This document shows, in pieces, positions 1 through 8,689 of a DNA stretch of 64,000 nt. The stretch spans positions 62,001-126,000 of the forward strand of contig NZ_JACOFU010000005.1 in the NCBI RefSeq assembly GCF_014284275.1, given 5' to 3'. The DNA is from Affinundibacterium amnicola (GTDB lineage: Bacteria; Pseudomonadota; Gammaproteobacteria; Burkholderiales; Burkholderiaceae_D). The notes under the pieces are model-generated. The model was not told the origin of the DNA, did no database searches, and saw only the letters and a program-made list of their open reading frames with translations. The translations under genes and the position numbers were made by a program. How positions within the stretch are numbered: the first letter of the stretch is position 1; the number at the start of each line of letters is the position of its first letter.

Positions 1-2912
1 CTCGGTCTTCAGGATTAAGTCGCGTTGATTTAGCCAGCGGTGGTTTTAGCCGCTTTGTTCAGTTGCAGGATGATGCTACCGGTACCAGCGACAACCGCAT
101 CCGCGCCATCGCATCCGCAGGGCGAGATCATGTATGGTTAGGCACCTATTCTGGTGGTTTGCTTAAAATGAATTTGCTCAATCGCAAAGTGGAGGTTTGG
201 CAGAAAGAACCCGGCAAGAAATTGGCTTTGCAAGACAATCAAATCGTCAGTTTTTTACCAGAAAAGAATGGTCGCATGTGGATAGGCACCCGCACTGGCC
301 TGACTTTTTTTGATCCAGCAAAGAATACTTTCACACCGGTTTTTATTAGCCATGACACCAATGATAATTACATAGAACGATCCATCCTGGATCACACCGG
401 CGCACTCTGGGTGTCCAGTCGCGGTGGTCTACACCGAAAACTGCCTGAACAAAATCATTTCACGACTTTCAGACATGACGCCAAAGATCCACATAGTCTG
501 ACCAATAATTGGGCGATGACCTTGGTGGAAGATAAGCAAGGCAAGATCTGGATTGGCACGATGAATGGTCTCGATTATTTTGATCGCAAAACCGAGAAAT
601 TTATCCATTTACGCCATGACGAAAAAGATATTCATAGCCTTAGTCACAATCGCGTGCATAGTTTATTCATCGATAGCAAAGATCATTTGTGGGTAGGGAC
701 TTCTGGTGGCTTAAACCGCATGCAACAAAGTAGCGATGGTCGTATGCATTTTCAATTCTTTCCAACGCGTGCGGATGGATCAGCTGAATCGGTGGGCGGC
801 ATCCTAGAAGACAAATCAGGCAATATCTGGATCAGTAGTACTGCCGGAATCTCTCGCTTGGATACCAAAACAGGCAAGTTTAAAAATTTCACCGACAAAG
901 ACGGCATGATACAAGGCTCATTTCTCATTGGTGCGGTCTATCAATCCGATGACGGCACAATGAACTTTGGCGGCTGGACAGGTTTGACCCGATTCAAGCC
1001 AGAAGATATTTCCGACAATATCATTCCGCCTAAAGTGTTGATCACGGACTTTTTGATTTCAAATCAATCCATTAGTAAATTAAGCAAAGATGGTGTACCA
1101 CGACTGCAAATGTCAATTCACGAAATCAAAGAAATCTATCTGAGCTATCTGGATTCCATCTTTTCTATCGAATTCGCCGCCCTGCATTACGCAGATCCAA
1201 ACGAAAATCGCTACGCTTATCAGTTGGAAGGATTTGACAGCAGTTGGGTAGAAACGGATGCAAAGAAGCGCTTTGCAACCTATACCAACTTAGATCCGGG
1301 GCGCTATACTTTTCGGGTGAAAGCTAGCAATAAAAATGATGTGTGGAATGAACAAGCACAGGAATTAGTGATTTATATCGCGCCGCCATTTTGGAAAACA
1401 TGGTGGTTTCGGATCCTATTAGTAGTGTTTTTGATCGGTCTTACCTACGCGATCTTCTTACTCCGCGTACGTCAATTAATGCAGCAAAAACTCTTATTGG
1501 AAGAACAGGTAGCACTTCGTACTAAGGAATTACAGAACCAAAAAGTCGCCGTAGAAAAACAAAAGGAAACGCTAGAGCATGCGCATAGAAATATCTCGCT
1601 CTTGAGTGAAATTGGCAAAAGAATTACCGCAAGTTTGAATACCGAAGCGATTATTGATCTGCTATACAAGAATGTGAATAATCTGATGGATGCGACGGTA
1701 TTTGGTATTGGTTTTTATGACAAAGACCGAGGGCTAATCGAGTTTCCTTTCGTGATTGAAGATGGCAAACCTTACGCGCCGTATACCCGGGATTTTTCAA
1801 ATAAGAATCAACTGCCGGTCTGGTGTATAGAAAATCGCCGTGAGATTTTTATCGCTGATCTGTACCAAGAATATCAACACTATATTCAAGACTTGTCATT
1901 CACCATCAATCCTGATAGCTGGGGTGCAGTGATGCAAGATGGTAGCAGTTCAGTAACCCCGCTTTCGGTCTTATATGTGCCGTTCTTCGTGAAGGCAGAA
2001 ATCCGTGGTGTTATCTGCGTGCAGAGTTATCAAACGCATGCTTATGAAAGTACGGATCTTGATATTCTGCGAACCTTGGCATCGTATGTCGGCATCGCTA
2101 TGGATAATGCGGAAGCTTATCAACAACTGCAAGAGACACAAGCGCAACTAGTCGAGCGCGAAAAACTGGCGGCATTGGGATCTTTAGTTGCCGGCGTTGC
2201 GCATGAACTCAATACGCCGCTTGGCAATAGTTTGTTAATCGCTAGTTCAATAGAAGACAATATTCAACAGATTTCTGAAAAGATTGAATCTGGGCCTGTC
2301 AAGCGATCTGATTTCAAAAATTTTGCCGAACGCTGTCAAGAAGCGCTTACTTTACTGATGCGTAGTTTGCACACCAGTGCTAATTTGGTCAGTAGTTTCA
2401 AACAGGTAGCGGTCGATCAAGCCAGTGCCCAAGCCCGCAGTTTTGACTTGAAACAAACGACTGTTGAAATCATTGCGACCATGATGAATCAGGTGCGTCA
2501 TGCCGAGCACGAATTGATGATCGATATTCCTGAAAAAATCGAGATGCATAGTTATCCCGGCCCTTACGGACAAGTGCTGATTAACTTATTACAAAATGCG
2601 ATGTTGCATGCTTTTGAAGGGCGCAAACACGGCATCATGACAATTAGTGCACATCGCCTGTCTGGCGACTTAGTGCAAATATCGTTTAAAGATAACGGAA
2701 TAGGCATTCAAGAAGATTATCTGCATCGCATCTTCGAACCATTCTTCACGACCAAACTCGGTCATGGCGGCTCGGGCCTGGGCTTGAATGTGACTTACAA
2801 CATCGTCACCTCACTACTAGGCGGACAGATTTTTGTCGAGAGTGTGATCGGTGAGGGAACCGTATTTCGTCTGGAATTACCAGTCAATGTACTGGCTAAC
2901 TTCGCGACATAA
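1..2912 (+). CDS. Propeller-sensor hybrid histidine kinase (5' truncated by window)
   Basis: The reading frame is open from the first bases, so the gene starts upstream of the window. The visible protein begins with two-component-regulator propeller repeats of the 'GLxRxDxxTGxF' type (first ~330 residues), then a Y_Y_Y-type beta-sandwich, one membrane segment near residues 445-467, a coiled coil, a GAF domain (~515-690), a HisKA H-box (VAHELNTPLG, about residue 712) and a HATPase domain with the N-box (NLLQNAMLHAF) and the DNGIGI and GGSGLGL glycine boxes. It is probably an inner-membrane kinase whose periplasmic propeller senses a ligand, perhaps a polysaccharide product as in other propeller kinases (inference). 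No receiver domain or adjacent response regulator is seen. The GAF-kinase half closely resembles the kinase at 38555-41449. Confidence 0.9.
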   Translation, partial: RSSGLSRVDLASGGFSRFVQLQDDATGTSDNRIRAIASAGRDHVWLGTYSGGLLKMNLLNRKVEVWQKEPGKKLALQDNQIVSFLPEKNGRMWIGTRTGLTFFDPAKNTFTPVFISHDTNDNYIERSILDHTGALWVSSRGGLHRKLPEQNHFTTFRHDAKDPHSLTNNWAMTLVEDKQGKIWIGTMNGLDYFDRKTEKFIHLRHDEKDIHSLSHNRVHSLFIDSKDHLWVGTSGGLNRMQQSSDGRMHFQFFPTRADGSAESVGGILEDKSGNIWISSTAGISRLDTKTGKFKNFTDKDGMIQGSFLIGAVYQSDDGTMNFGGWTGLTRFKPEDISDNIIPPKVLITDFLISNQSISKLSKDGVPRLQMSIHEIKEIYLSYLDSIFSIEFAALHYADPNENRYAYQLEGFDSSWVETDAKKRFATYTNLDPGRYTFRVKASNKNDVWNEQAQELVIYIAPPFWKTWWFRILLVVFLIGLTYAIFLLRVRQLMQQKLLLEEQVALRTKELQNQKVAVEKQKETLEHAHRNISLLSEIGKRITASLNTEAIIDLLYKNVNNLMDATVFGIGFYDKDRGLIEFPFVIEDGKPYAPYTRDFSNKNQLPVWCIENRREIFIADLYQEYQHYIQDLSFTINPDSWGAVMQDGSSSVTPLSVLYVPFFVKAEIRGVICVQSYQTHAYESTDLDILRTLASYVGIAMDNAEAYQQLQETQAQLVEREKLAALGSLVAGVAHELNTPLGNSLLIASSIEDNIQQISEKIESGPVKRSDFKNFAERCQEALTLLMRSLHTSANLVSSFKQVAVDQASAQARSFDLKQTTVEIIATMMNQVRHAEHELMIDIPEKIEMHSYPGPYGQVLINLLQNAMLHAFEGRKHGIMTISAHRLSGDLVQISFKDNGIGIQEDYLHRIFEPFFTTKLGHGGSGLGLNVTYNIVTSLLGGQIFVESVIGEGTVFRLELPVNVLANFAT

Positions 2913-3049
2913 TACTGTGGCACTTCTATTGTTGGTGGTACTGAATAGTGAGTACCTAGTTGGTTTGTCACAAGCGGACAAGTCAAATGAACCTGCCCGC
3001 TCGTTCAAGTCGTGTATGAGCTAGTACAGCGAATACCCGATGATCTGGC

Positions 3050-5023
3050 TTAGCTCTTCACTGGCTCAATCAAACCCTTTTGCTTTGCCGTTTGTATCAA
3101 TTCCCAGATTTGCTTCTCTGCTTGTTGTGACAAATTTTCCATTTTTTTGCCCAGCTGTTCCATTTGTGCGCCCAAGGCTTCCATTGGTTTAGCGGCTTCT
3201 TCCATTTTCTTGCTCATGGCTTGCAATGGTTGCAGCGATTGTTCAAGTTGCTGATGATGTTGTTGAAATAGCTGATCATTCTTCTGCATCTCTTTCATCA
3301 ACTGTTGAAATTTGCCCTGCTCTTTGGATAGCTCTTCAAGTGCACGTTGGCGCGTTTGTGCGTTGCTAGCTTTTTCCACTTTCGCTGCTGCAGCTTCCAT
3401 TTTGAGTTCGAACGCAGCGACTTTGTTCTCGTAATCACGCATCTTCGCATCGAATTGCGCGCTGAATTTATCTTCCTGTCGAGGTTGCTTTTCACTCAGT
3501 GCCTGCATTTGCGCGCCGATTTTTTCCATCACGGCACCTTGTACTTCCATTTTTTTGCCATGCTGCTCCATCTGTTCACCTAACTCTTCCATTGGTTTAT
3601 AGGCGGCATTGGCTTGTCCTACAATTTCTGGATCTTTAATCAGATAGGATGTGCCTTGCTCTGAAAACCACAGAAAATCTTGCTTATTTTCTTTGCGCAG
3701 TTTCTCGATTTCGGCAAGCCCCTTTCGATCGCTGTTCACAAAGGTATTGTGTTTGTCAGCGGGTTTGACTAAGGCGAATTGCGGCTCTTTCTTTCCATTT
3801 TTGTGTTGCACCGATGGCGTCATCGCTGCTGCGCTGACGGGAGCCGGAGTAGCGCTTATGATCAGTGCAGGTGCTGTATTTTCTACCGTACTCTCTACTG
3901 CATCTTCTACCTTATTGACCACGGTACTTGCTACCGTATTAGCTGCCGTACTTAATAGTATTATCGGCGCAGTTGGGGGTACAACACTTGCTTGCGCGTA
4001 AAGTGCAAGGCATGCTGCCCCCAAACCCAGACTGGGTAAGACTATTTTCCAGCCCGCGGTTTTCACTGTTGAATCAGCTTGTATCAATCGTTTAATACGT
4101 AACATAAGATTTCCTCCATGTGCCACTTGGGCGAGTTGAGGGTGGGTGAACTGGAATCGCTCCAGTTCGGATAATGCAAGTGCCAGGCGCCGCGGTTCGC
4201 CTAACAGACTTGCGGCTAAATCATCTGCAATTTGCTCTCGTTCGATACGAATTTGTTTAGATAACCACCAAACGGCAGGGTGGTAAAACAAGACAACTTC
4301 GATCAAGCTCTGTAACAAATTCATCAAGTAATCAAAGCGCTTAATGTGGGCGACTTCATGCGCCAATAAGGCTTCTAACAATTCGGCAGGCATTCCACTG
4401 ACCAGCGAAGCCGGCAAGATGACAATCGGTCGCCACCAACCAGCGGTCACAGGAAATTCTAACTGCGTCGATATACCCAAACGTAATTTTTGCTGAATGC
4501 CCATCGCGTTTGCCATACGCTGCAATTTAGCTTGCCATATCGGATCACTGACTTGTTTGGCTTGCTGCACTTGTTGCGAAACCCAACGCAAACCCAACAT
4601 CATGCGCAACAATAAGACGCATACACCGGCCATCCATAGCCCAACCAGATAGGGCAGCAAGGGCTTTAAGCTAGACCATTGCGACTGCCATTGTGCAAAA
4701 GCAGAGTGCGTAATGTGCCTAATCGCAGTGCCATTTTCACTGATCAGTGATGGTGCAGCACCAGCATTCTTATCGGGCGCACTGTCGATCATCGCAAGAC
4801 TAACTAGGTCTTGTGCCGGCGCGTTTTGGATCAGGTAAATGACCGGAAGGAACAAACACAGGCATAAAGCCATGCCACTGAGCATATAGCGTGCTTGTGC
4901 CGGTGCACCACGTAATGCACGTAGCAGCACAGCGGCGACAGCGGCAATCACCAAGCCTTGCCAGACAAAATGCAGTAGCGCGGTGGCTACGACGATTAGC
5001 CATTCTTGGAAATTAGCGTTCAT
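3050..5023 (-). CDS. BlaR1-like M56 family membrane metallopeptidase
   Basis: I place the start at the ATG at 5021-5023, preceded by GAGGAC, which overlaps the end of the upstream blaI-like gene by 11 bp and implies translational coupling. The protein has N-terminal membrane helices (LLHFVWQGLVIAAVAAVLL and others), the M56 zinc motif HEVAH near residue 222 followed by EREQIADD carrying the third ligand, a further hydrophobic segment, then a long charged coiled-coil tail rich in 'EQMEQ.GKKME' units. In the family, BlaR1/MecR1 proteins sense a signal outside the membrane and cleave the partner BlaI repressor. A penicillin-binding sensor domain is not recognisable here; the coiled-coil tail replaces it, so the inducer is unlikely to be a beta-lactam (inference). 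Confidence 0.85.
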   Translation of the reverse strand: MNANFQEWLIVVATALLHFVWQGLVIAAVAAVLLRALRGAPAQARYMLSGMALCLCLFLPVIYLIQNAPAQDLVSLAMIDSAPDKNAGAAPSLISENGTAIRHITHSAFAQWQSQWSSLKPLLPYLVGLWMAGVCVLLLRMMLGLRWVSQQVQQAKQVSDPIWQAKLQRMANAMGIQQKLRLGISTQLEFPVTAGWWRPIVILPASLVSGMPAELLEALLAHEVAHIKRFDYLMNLLQSLIEVVLFYHPAVWWLSKQIRIEREQIADDLAASLLGEPRRLALALSELERFQFTHPQLAQVAHGGNLMLRIKRLIQADSTVKTAGWKIVLPSLGLGAACLALYAQASVVPPTAPIILLSTAANTVASTVVNKVEDAVESTVENTAPALIISATPAPVSAAAMTPSVQHKNGKKEPQFALVKPADKHNTFVNSDRKGLAEIEKLRKENKQDFLWFSEQGTSYLIKDPEIVGQANAAYKPMEELGEQMEQHGKKMEVQGAVMEKIGAQMQALSEKQPRQEDKFSAQFDAKMRDYENKVAAFELKMEAAAAKVEKASNAQTRQRALEELSKEQGKFQQLMKEMQKNDQLFQQHHQQLEQSLQPLQAMSKKMEEAAKPMEALGAQMEQLGKKMENLSQQAEKQIWELIQTAKQKGLIEPVKS

Positions 5024-5438
5024 TTTTGTCCTCGTGTAAAAAGGCTTGAATTTCTGCTCTGTCTTTCTCGCTGACATGTTCTTTCAGTGCCGCCATGATG
5101 AGCTCTTTGCCAGAACCGGAGAATGCACGCTGAATGAAATCCTTTAACAGATTTGTTTGTAATTTTTCTTGTGGCTGCGCGGCAGCATAGACATGCGAAC
5201 GCGCAGTTTCATCGCGAGAGAGCAAACCATCGGTATGCATAATTTGTAATTGCCGCAAGACGGTTGCTTGATTGATTTCTGGTCGATCTGCCTGAACTCG
5301 TTCAAACACTTGTTTTGCTGTCGCCGGACCTTGTTGCCACAACACCCGCAATAGTGCTAACTCGGCCGAAGTAGGCTTACGAGTCGGCATGGCATCGGAC
5401 AATGTGGTCTGAGAATTTGATTTTTTTGAGATCGACAT
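5013..5438 (-). CDS. BlaI/MecI/CopY family transcriptional repressor
   Basis: This is a winged-helix protein of about 141 residues from the ATG at 5436-5438, which has AAGGAAAA upstream; an alternative ATG 13 codons earlier overlaps the putative operator and is less likely. The BlaI fold is seen in 'SAELALLRVLWQQGPATAKQVFERV' style helices followed by 'NQATVLRQLQIMHTDGLLSRDE', the recognition-helix region, and a C-terminal dimerisation part. It is co-transcribed with the M56 peptidase downstream, the classic repressor-protease pair in which proteolysis relieves repression. It probably represses its own operon through the TCTAGA repeats directly upstream. Confidence 0.88.
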   Translation of the reverse strand: MSISKKSNSQTTLSDAMPTRKPTSAELALLRVLWQQGPATAKQVFERVQADRPEINQATVLRQLQIMHTDGLLSRDETARSHVYAAAQPQEKLQTNLLKDFIQRAFSGSGKELIMAALKEHVSEKDRAEIQAFLHEDKNER

Positions 5439-5476
5439 ACAGCTTTTCCTTTTCTGAATATCGATAGCATAGACCA

Positions 5477-5515
5477 TCTAGAATATTTTTTCTAGAAATA
5501 TTTTTCTAGATCTAG
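5477..5515 (-). promoter_or_regulatory. Candidate operator of the blaI-M56 operon (three TCTAGA, 14-bp period)
   Basis: TCTAGA occurs at 5477-5482, 5491-5496 and 5505-5510, exactly 14 bp apart, with AT-rich spacers, and the last copy sits in the perfect palindrome CTAGATCTAG (5506-5515). It lies about 40 bp before the preferred start of the repressor gene, the expected place for BlaI-type autoregulation. The family's usual operator core is different, so the assignment rests on position and symmetry. Confidence 0.6.
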
Positions 5516-5910
5516 TTTATTCAGAAATTCGCAAAAGTGATGAATAATTTTTTACACAAAAAAGGTGAAAAAGTAAGCAGATGAAGCACTTAAATTACCC
5601 AAAAGCAATAGTTAATAATCATCATCTAAATACAACAAAAAACAACAGTTTACTGACACTTTTATACATTTTTTTGAAAATGTGTTTGTCTAACTAAGTT
5701 GTTGAATACATACTCCGACTTGGCACTGGTATTGATATAAATCAAATTTCAAGTGCTGAATAAACAATTATGAGGAGACTGTTAGTTTCGATTAATTGAA
5801 TAAAATTAAAAACAGTTGATACATAATTGCAGTAAGAACGCGTCAATTTATCGACAGTTCAGTAATCTTCAACTTACATTTAATGCCAAACCTGGGGAGG
5901 CAAAATTATA
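5516..5910. other. AT-rich divergent intergenic region, no gene seen
   Basis: This 395-bp stretch separates the divergently transcribed blaI-like and subtilase genes. It is strongly AT-rich and contains no credible coding frame. It must hold the subtilase promoter. A ribosome-binding site (GGGGAGG) ends the region, but I cannot fix the -35/-10 boxes with confidence. Confidence 0.5.
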
Positions 5911-7743
5911 ATGAAAAAATTAGTAAAACATACGCTGGTAGCATCCGCTGTGATGTCCTGCTTTGCAGCGCAAGCTGGAGAAATCAAAGGAATCAACGCA
6001 GCAAACGTGATTCCAAACCGTTACATCGTGGTGTTTAAAGACACTGCAATGACAAACTTCCGCGGAGAAAAACAATCAACCGCCGTGGTCGCTAACGCTG
6101 TTGGTCAACGCTTTGGCGCAAAAGTGGAACGTGCTTTCAACCACGTGTTGAACGGTGCAGTCATTACAACGGATGTGCAAAACGCTAAACGTCTGGCAGA
6201 TGATCCTGAAGTTGCCTACGTTGAAGCTGATCAAATTATGCGAATCAGCGGCACGCAAACTAGCGCAACTTGGGGTCTCGATCGTATTGATCAAACCAAT
6301 TTGCCATTGAATGGCTCTTTCACTTATCCATCTAGCAGTGGTGTACACGCCTACATCTTAGATACCGGTATTCGCGGCACACACAACGACTTTACCGGTC
6401 GCATGGGTAATGGCTACACAGCGGTGAACGATGGACAAGGTACCAATGACTGCCAAGGTCACGGTACTCACGTTGCTGGTACAGTCGGTGGAACAACTTG
6501 GGGTGTAGCAAAAAATGTTACCTTGCATCCAGTACGCGTATTGGGTTGCGACGGTAGCGGCTCAAACTCTGGCGTGATCGCCGGGATGGATTGGGTCACT
6601 GCCAATGCGGTAAAACCAGCAGTAGCAAACATGTCTTTAGGTGGCGGGGCATCACAAGCGACCGATGATGCAATTGCACGTATGACAAACGCTGGTATTG
6701 CGACCGTGGTCGCCGCAGGTAACGATTCCAGCAATGCATGTAACTACTCTCCAGCACGTGCTCCAAGCGCCATTACAGTTGGCTCCACAACGAGCAGCGA
6801 TGCGATGTCCAGCTTCTCTAACTATGGTTCTTGTGTGGACGTTTATGGTCCAGGTTCCAACATCACTTCAGCATCTTACAGTTCCAACACTGGCTCCACT
6901 TCAATGTCTGGAACATCGATGGCTTCACCGCATTTAGCGGGTGTTGCTGCTTTGTATTTGGCTGCAAATCCAAACGCAACGCCTTCACAAGTGACCACAG
7001 CGATTGTCAATAATTCTTTGACGGGCAAAATCACTGGCATTCCGTCTGGCGTGAACAAGTTTGTTAACATCCAGTTCTTAAATGGTGATGTGGTAACACC
7101 GCCAACCGGTGGCGTATTGACGAAAGACGTTGCAAAATCATTCTCTGCAGCGACTGGTCAAAGTGCAGCTTACACTTTCGTTGTACCAACTGGCGCGACG
7201 AATTTGACATTCAAAATGTCTGGCGGCACGGGTGATGGTGATTTGTATACCAAATTAGGTTCTGCACCAACAACTACATCGTATTTGGCAAAGTCTGATG
7301 GTTCTACCAACGCAGAAACGATCACGATTGCAGCGCCAACAGCTGGCACTTACCACTTGTTAGCGAATGCTTATGCCGCAGTCAACGGTGCATCAATTGT
7401 CGCAAGCTACCAAACTGGTACTACGCCACCAAGTGGCACAGTATTGGTTAGCGGCACAGCACAAAGCGTGACATTGGCGACCAATGCATCCAAGTTGTAC
7501 TACATCACTGTTCCAACTGGCAAAACTAGCCTGACATTCACGTTGTCTGGTGGCACAGGTGATGCAGATTTGTATGCGCGTATGACAACGGCACCAACCA
7601 CTACAAGCTATACGAAGAAATCGGATGGTTCTACGAACACAGAAACCATCACTTTCAGCGCACCAGCTGCTGGCACTTACTACTTGTTAGTGAATGCCTA
7701 TGCTGCGACGAATGGCGCAAGCGTGAAAGCGGTTGTGCAATAA
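5911..7743 (+). CDS. Secreted subtilisin-like serine protease (S8) with two PPC domains
   Basis: A signal peptide (MKKLVKHTLVASAVMSCFAAQA) is followed by an inhibitor I9 propeptide ('NRYIVVFKD...PEVAYVEADQ'), then the S8 catalytic domain with Asp in 'ILDTGIRGTH' (~151), His in 'GHGTHVAG' (~185) and Ser in 'SGTSMASPHLAG' (~336). Two tandem pre-peptidase C-terminal (PPC) domains of about 95 residues follow, each with 'GGTGD(G/A)DLY' and 'GTY(H/Y)LL.NAYAA'. PPC domains of exported proteases are usually removed after secretion. Homologues (proteinase K/aqualysin type) are extracellular nutrient-scavenging enzymes. The gene stands alone, with a GGGGAGG ribosome site before the ATG and a strong terminator after it. 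Confidence 0.95.
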   Translation: MKKLVKHTLVASAVMSCFAAQAGEIKGINAANVIPNRYIVVFKDTAMTNFRGEKQSTAVVANAVGQRFGAKVERAFNHVLNGAVITTDVQNAKRLADDPEVAYVEADQIMRISGTQTSATWGLDRIDQTNLPLNGSFTYPSSSGVHAYILDTGIRGTHNDFTGRMGNGYTAVNDGQGTNDCQGHGTHVAGTVGGTTWGVAKNVTLHPVRVLGCDGSGSNSGVIAGMDWVTANAVKPAVANMSLGGGASQATDDAIARMTNAGIATVVAAGNDSSNACNYSPARAPSAITVGSTTSSDAMSSFSNYGSCVDVYGPGSNITSASYSSNTGSTSMSGTSMASPHLAGVAALYLAANPNATPSQVTTAIVNNSLTGKITGIPSGVNKFVNIQFLNGDVVTPPTGGVLTKDVAKSFSAATGQSAAYTFVVPTGATNLTFKMSGGTGDGDLYTKLGSAPTTTSYLAKSDGSTNAETITIAAPTAGTYHLLANAYAAVNGASIVASYQTGTTPPSGTVLVSGTAQSVTLATNASKLYYITVPTGKTSLTFTLSGGTGDADLYARMTTAPTTTSYTKKSDGSTNTETITFSAPAAGTYYLLVNAYAATNGASVKAVVQ

Positions 7744-7800
7744 TTTGTAGGTATCAATTAATGTGAGACTTGCGCATTACATCGATGCAAGCTCACATGC

Positions 7801-7840
7801 AAAAAGCCGTTGATTTTCCGATCAACGGCTTTTTCTTTTC
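7801..7840 (+). terminator. Rho-independent terminator after the subtilase gene
   Basis: Perfect 14-bp arms (AAAAAGCCGTTGAT at 7801-7814 and its complement at 7821-7834) enclose a 6-nt loop and are followed by TTTTCTTTT. It lies about 60 bp after the protease stop codon. Confidence 0.9.
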
Positions 7841-7897
7841 CCTACCATCACAGCCATCCAGCAACAAACTGCGGCACAAGCCTAGAGAACGGTCGAA

Positions 7898-8590
7898 CTA
7901 GGCATACAAGTTTTCCGCCCTCTGCATCAAAACCCAGCTAGTCAAAATGTATTTATCACCCGAAACTGGCACGCAGCCGCGATGTGTATGGGTGAAATAG
8001 GCGGGTGCAATCACCATGCGTCCAACTCGTGGGCGAATCGATTTCTTTTGATAAAAAAACTCGGTCTCACCACCGTCGTCGACATCATTGAGATAAAACA
8101 TAAATAGCAAACTACGATGCAATTGCTCATTATGCGGCGCCATAGGAAATACTTCGCAATGCCAATAGCGATAATTGCCTAAGCCTTGAGGATATTTTTG
8201 CGCCTGTACCGTACCCAAACGATAAAGATACTTCATGAGGTCTGCAGTCTTGCCAGCAGCAAGTTCATCAAAATTATCGATCGTCAGCGTAGTTGCTTGC
8301 GCTGTTACCGGATGCGGTAAGCTCAGCGCGAGCGGGGCAATTAGCGCAAAGCGATATTTCTCCATATACGCTGTGACATATTCTGCCGTCACCGTCGAAA
8401 TATGTTCAAGCAATTGTGTATATTCAGAATGAGCATTGAGTAATAAATCTTGACTGATCTTTTTACTGGTATCGACCAAGCCACCTGCTTTTCCTTGTAT
8501 CAAATGGGGACTTTGCTCAAATGCTGCGATCATCTGCTGGCAAAACTCAGGACTTAAAGCCCCGTCATACACTTCAATGAAATCGTCCAT
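7898..8590 (-). CDS. 2-oxoglutarate/Fe(II)-dependent oxygenase, prolyl-4-hydroxylase type
   Basis: This 230-residue soluble protein has the C-terminal double-stranded beta-helix of prolyl-4-hydroxylase-like enzymes: a first iron-ligand region in 'YRYWHCEVFP', the characteristic 'LLFMFYLNDVDDGGETEF', 'RVGRMVIAP', the distal His in 'FTHTHRG' and a 2-oxoglutarate-binding Lys in 'DKYILTSW'. The family hydroxylates protein or small-molecule substrates while decarboxylating 2-oxoglutarate; the substrate cannot be read from sequence. It starts at an ATG at 8588-8590 and is monocistronic, facing the subtilase terminator. Confidence 0.8.
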   Translation of the reverse strand: MDDFIEVYDGALSPEFCQQMIAAFEQSPHLIQGKAGGLVDTSKKISQDLLLNAHSEYTQLLEHISTVTAEYVTAYMEKYRFALIAPLALSLPHPVTAQATTLTIDNFDELAAGKTADLMKYLYRLGTVQAQKYPQGLGNYRYWHCEVFPMAPHNEQLHRSLLFMFYLNDVDDGGETEFFYQKKSIRPRVGRMVIAPAYFTHTHRGCVPVSGDKYILTSWVLMQRAENLYA

Positions 8591-8689
8591 GCATCCCCCA
8601 TCTTTTACGTTGATTTTTTATCGTCTACCTGCAATATGCATTTCACGTACATTCAATTTTATCAACCATTGCAGATCGAGGGAAACACT

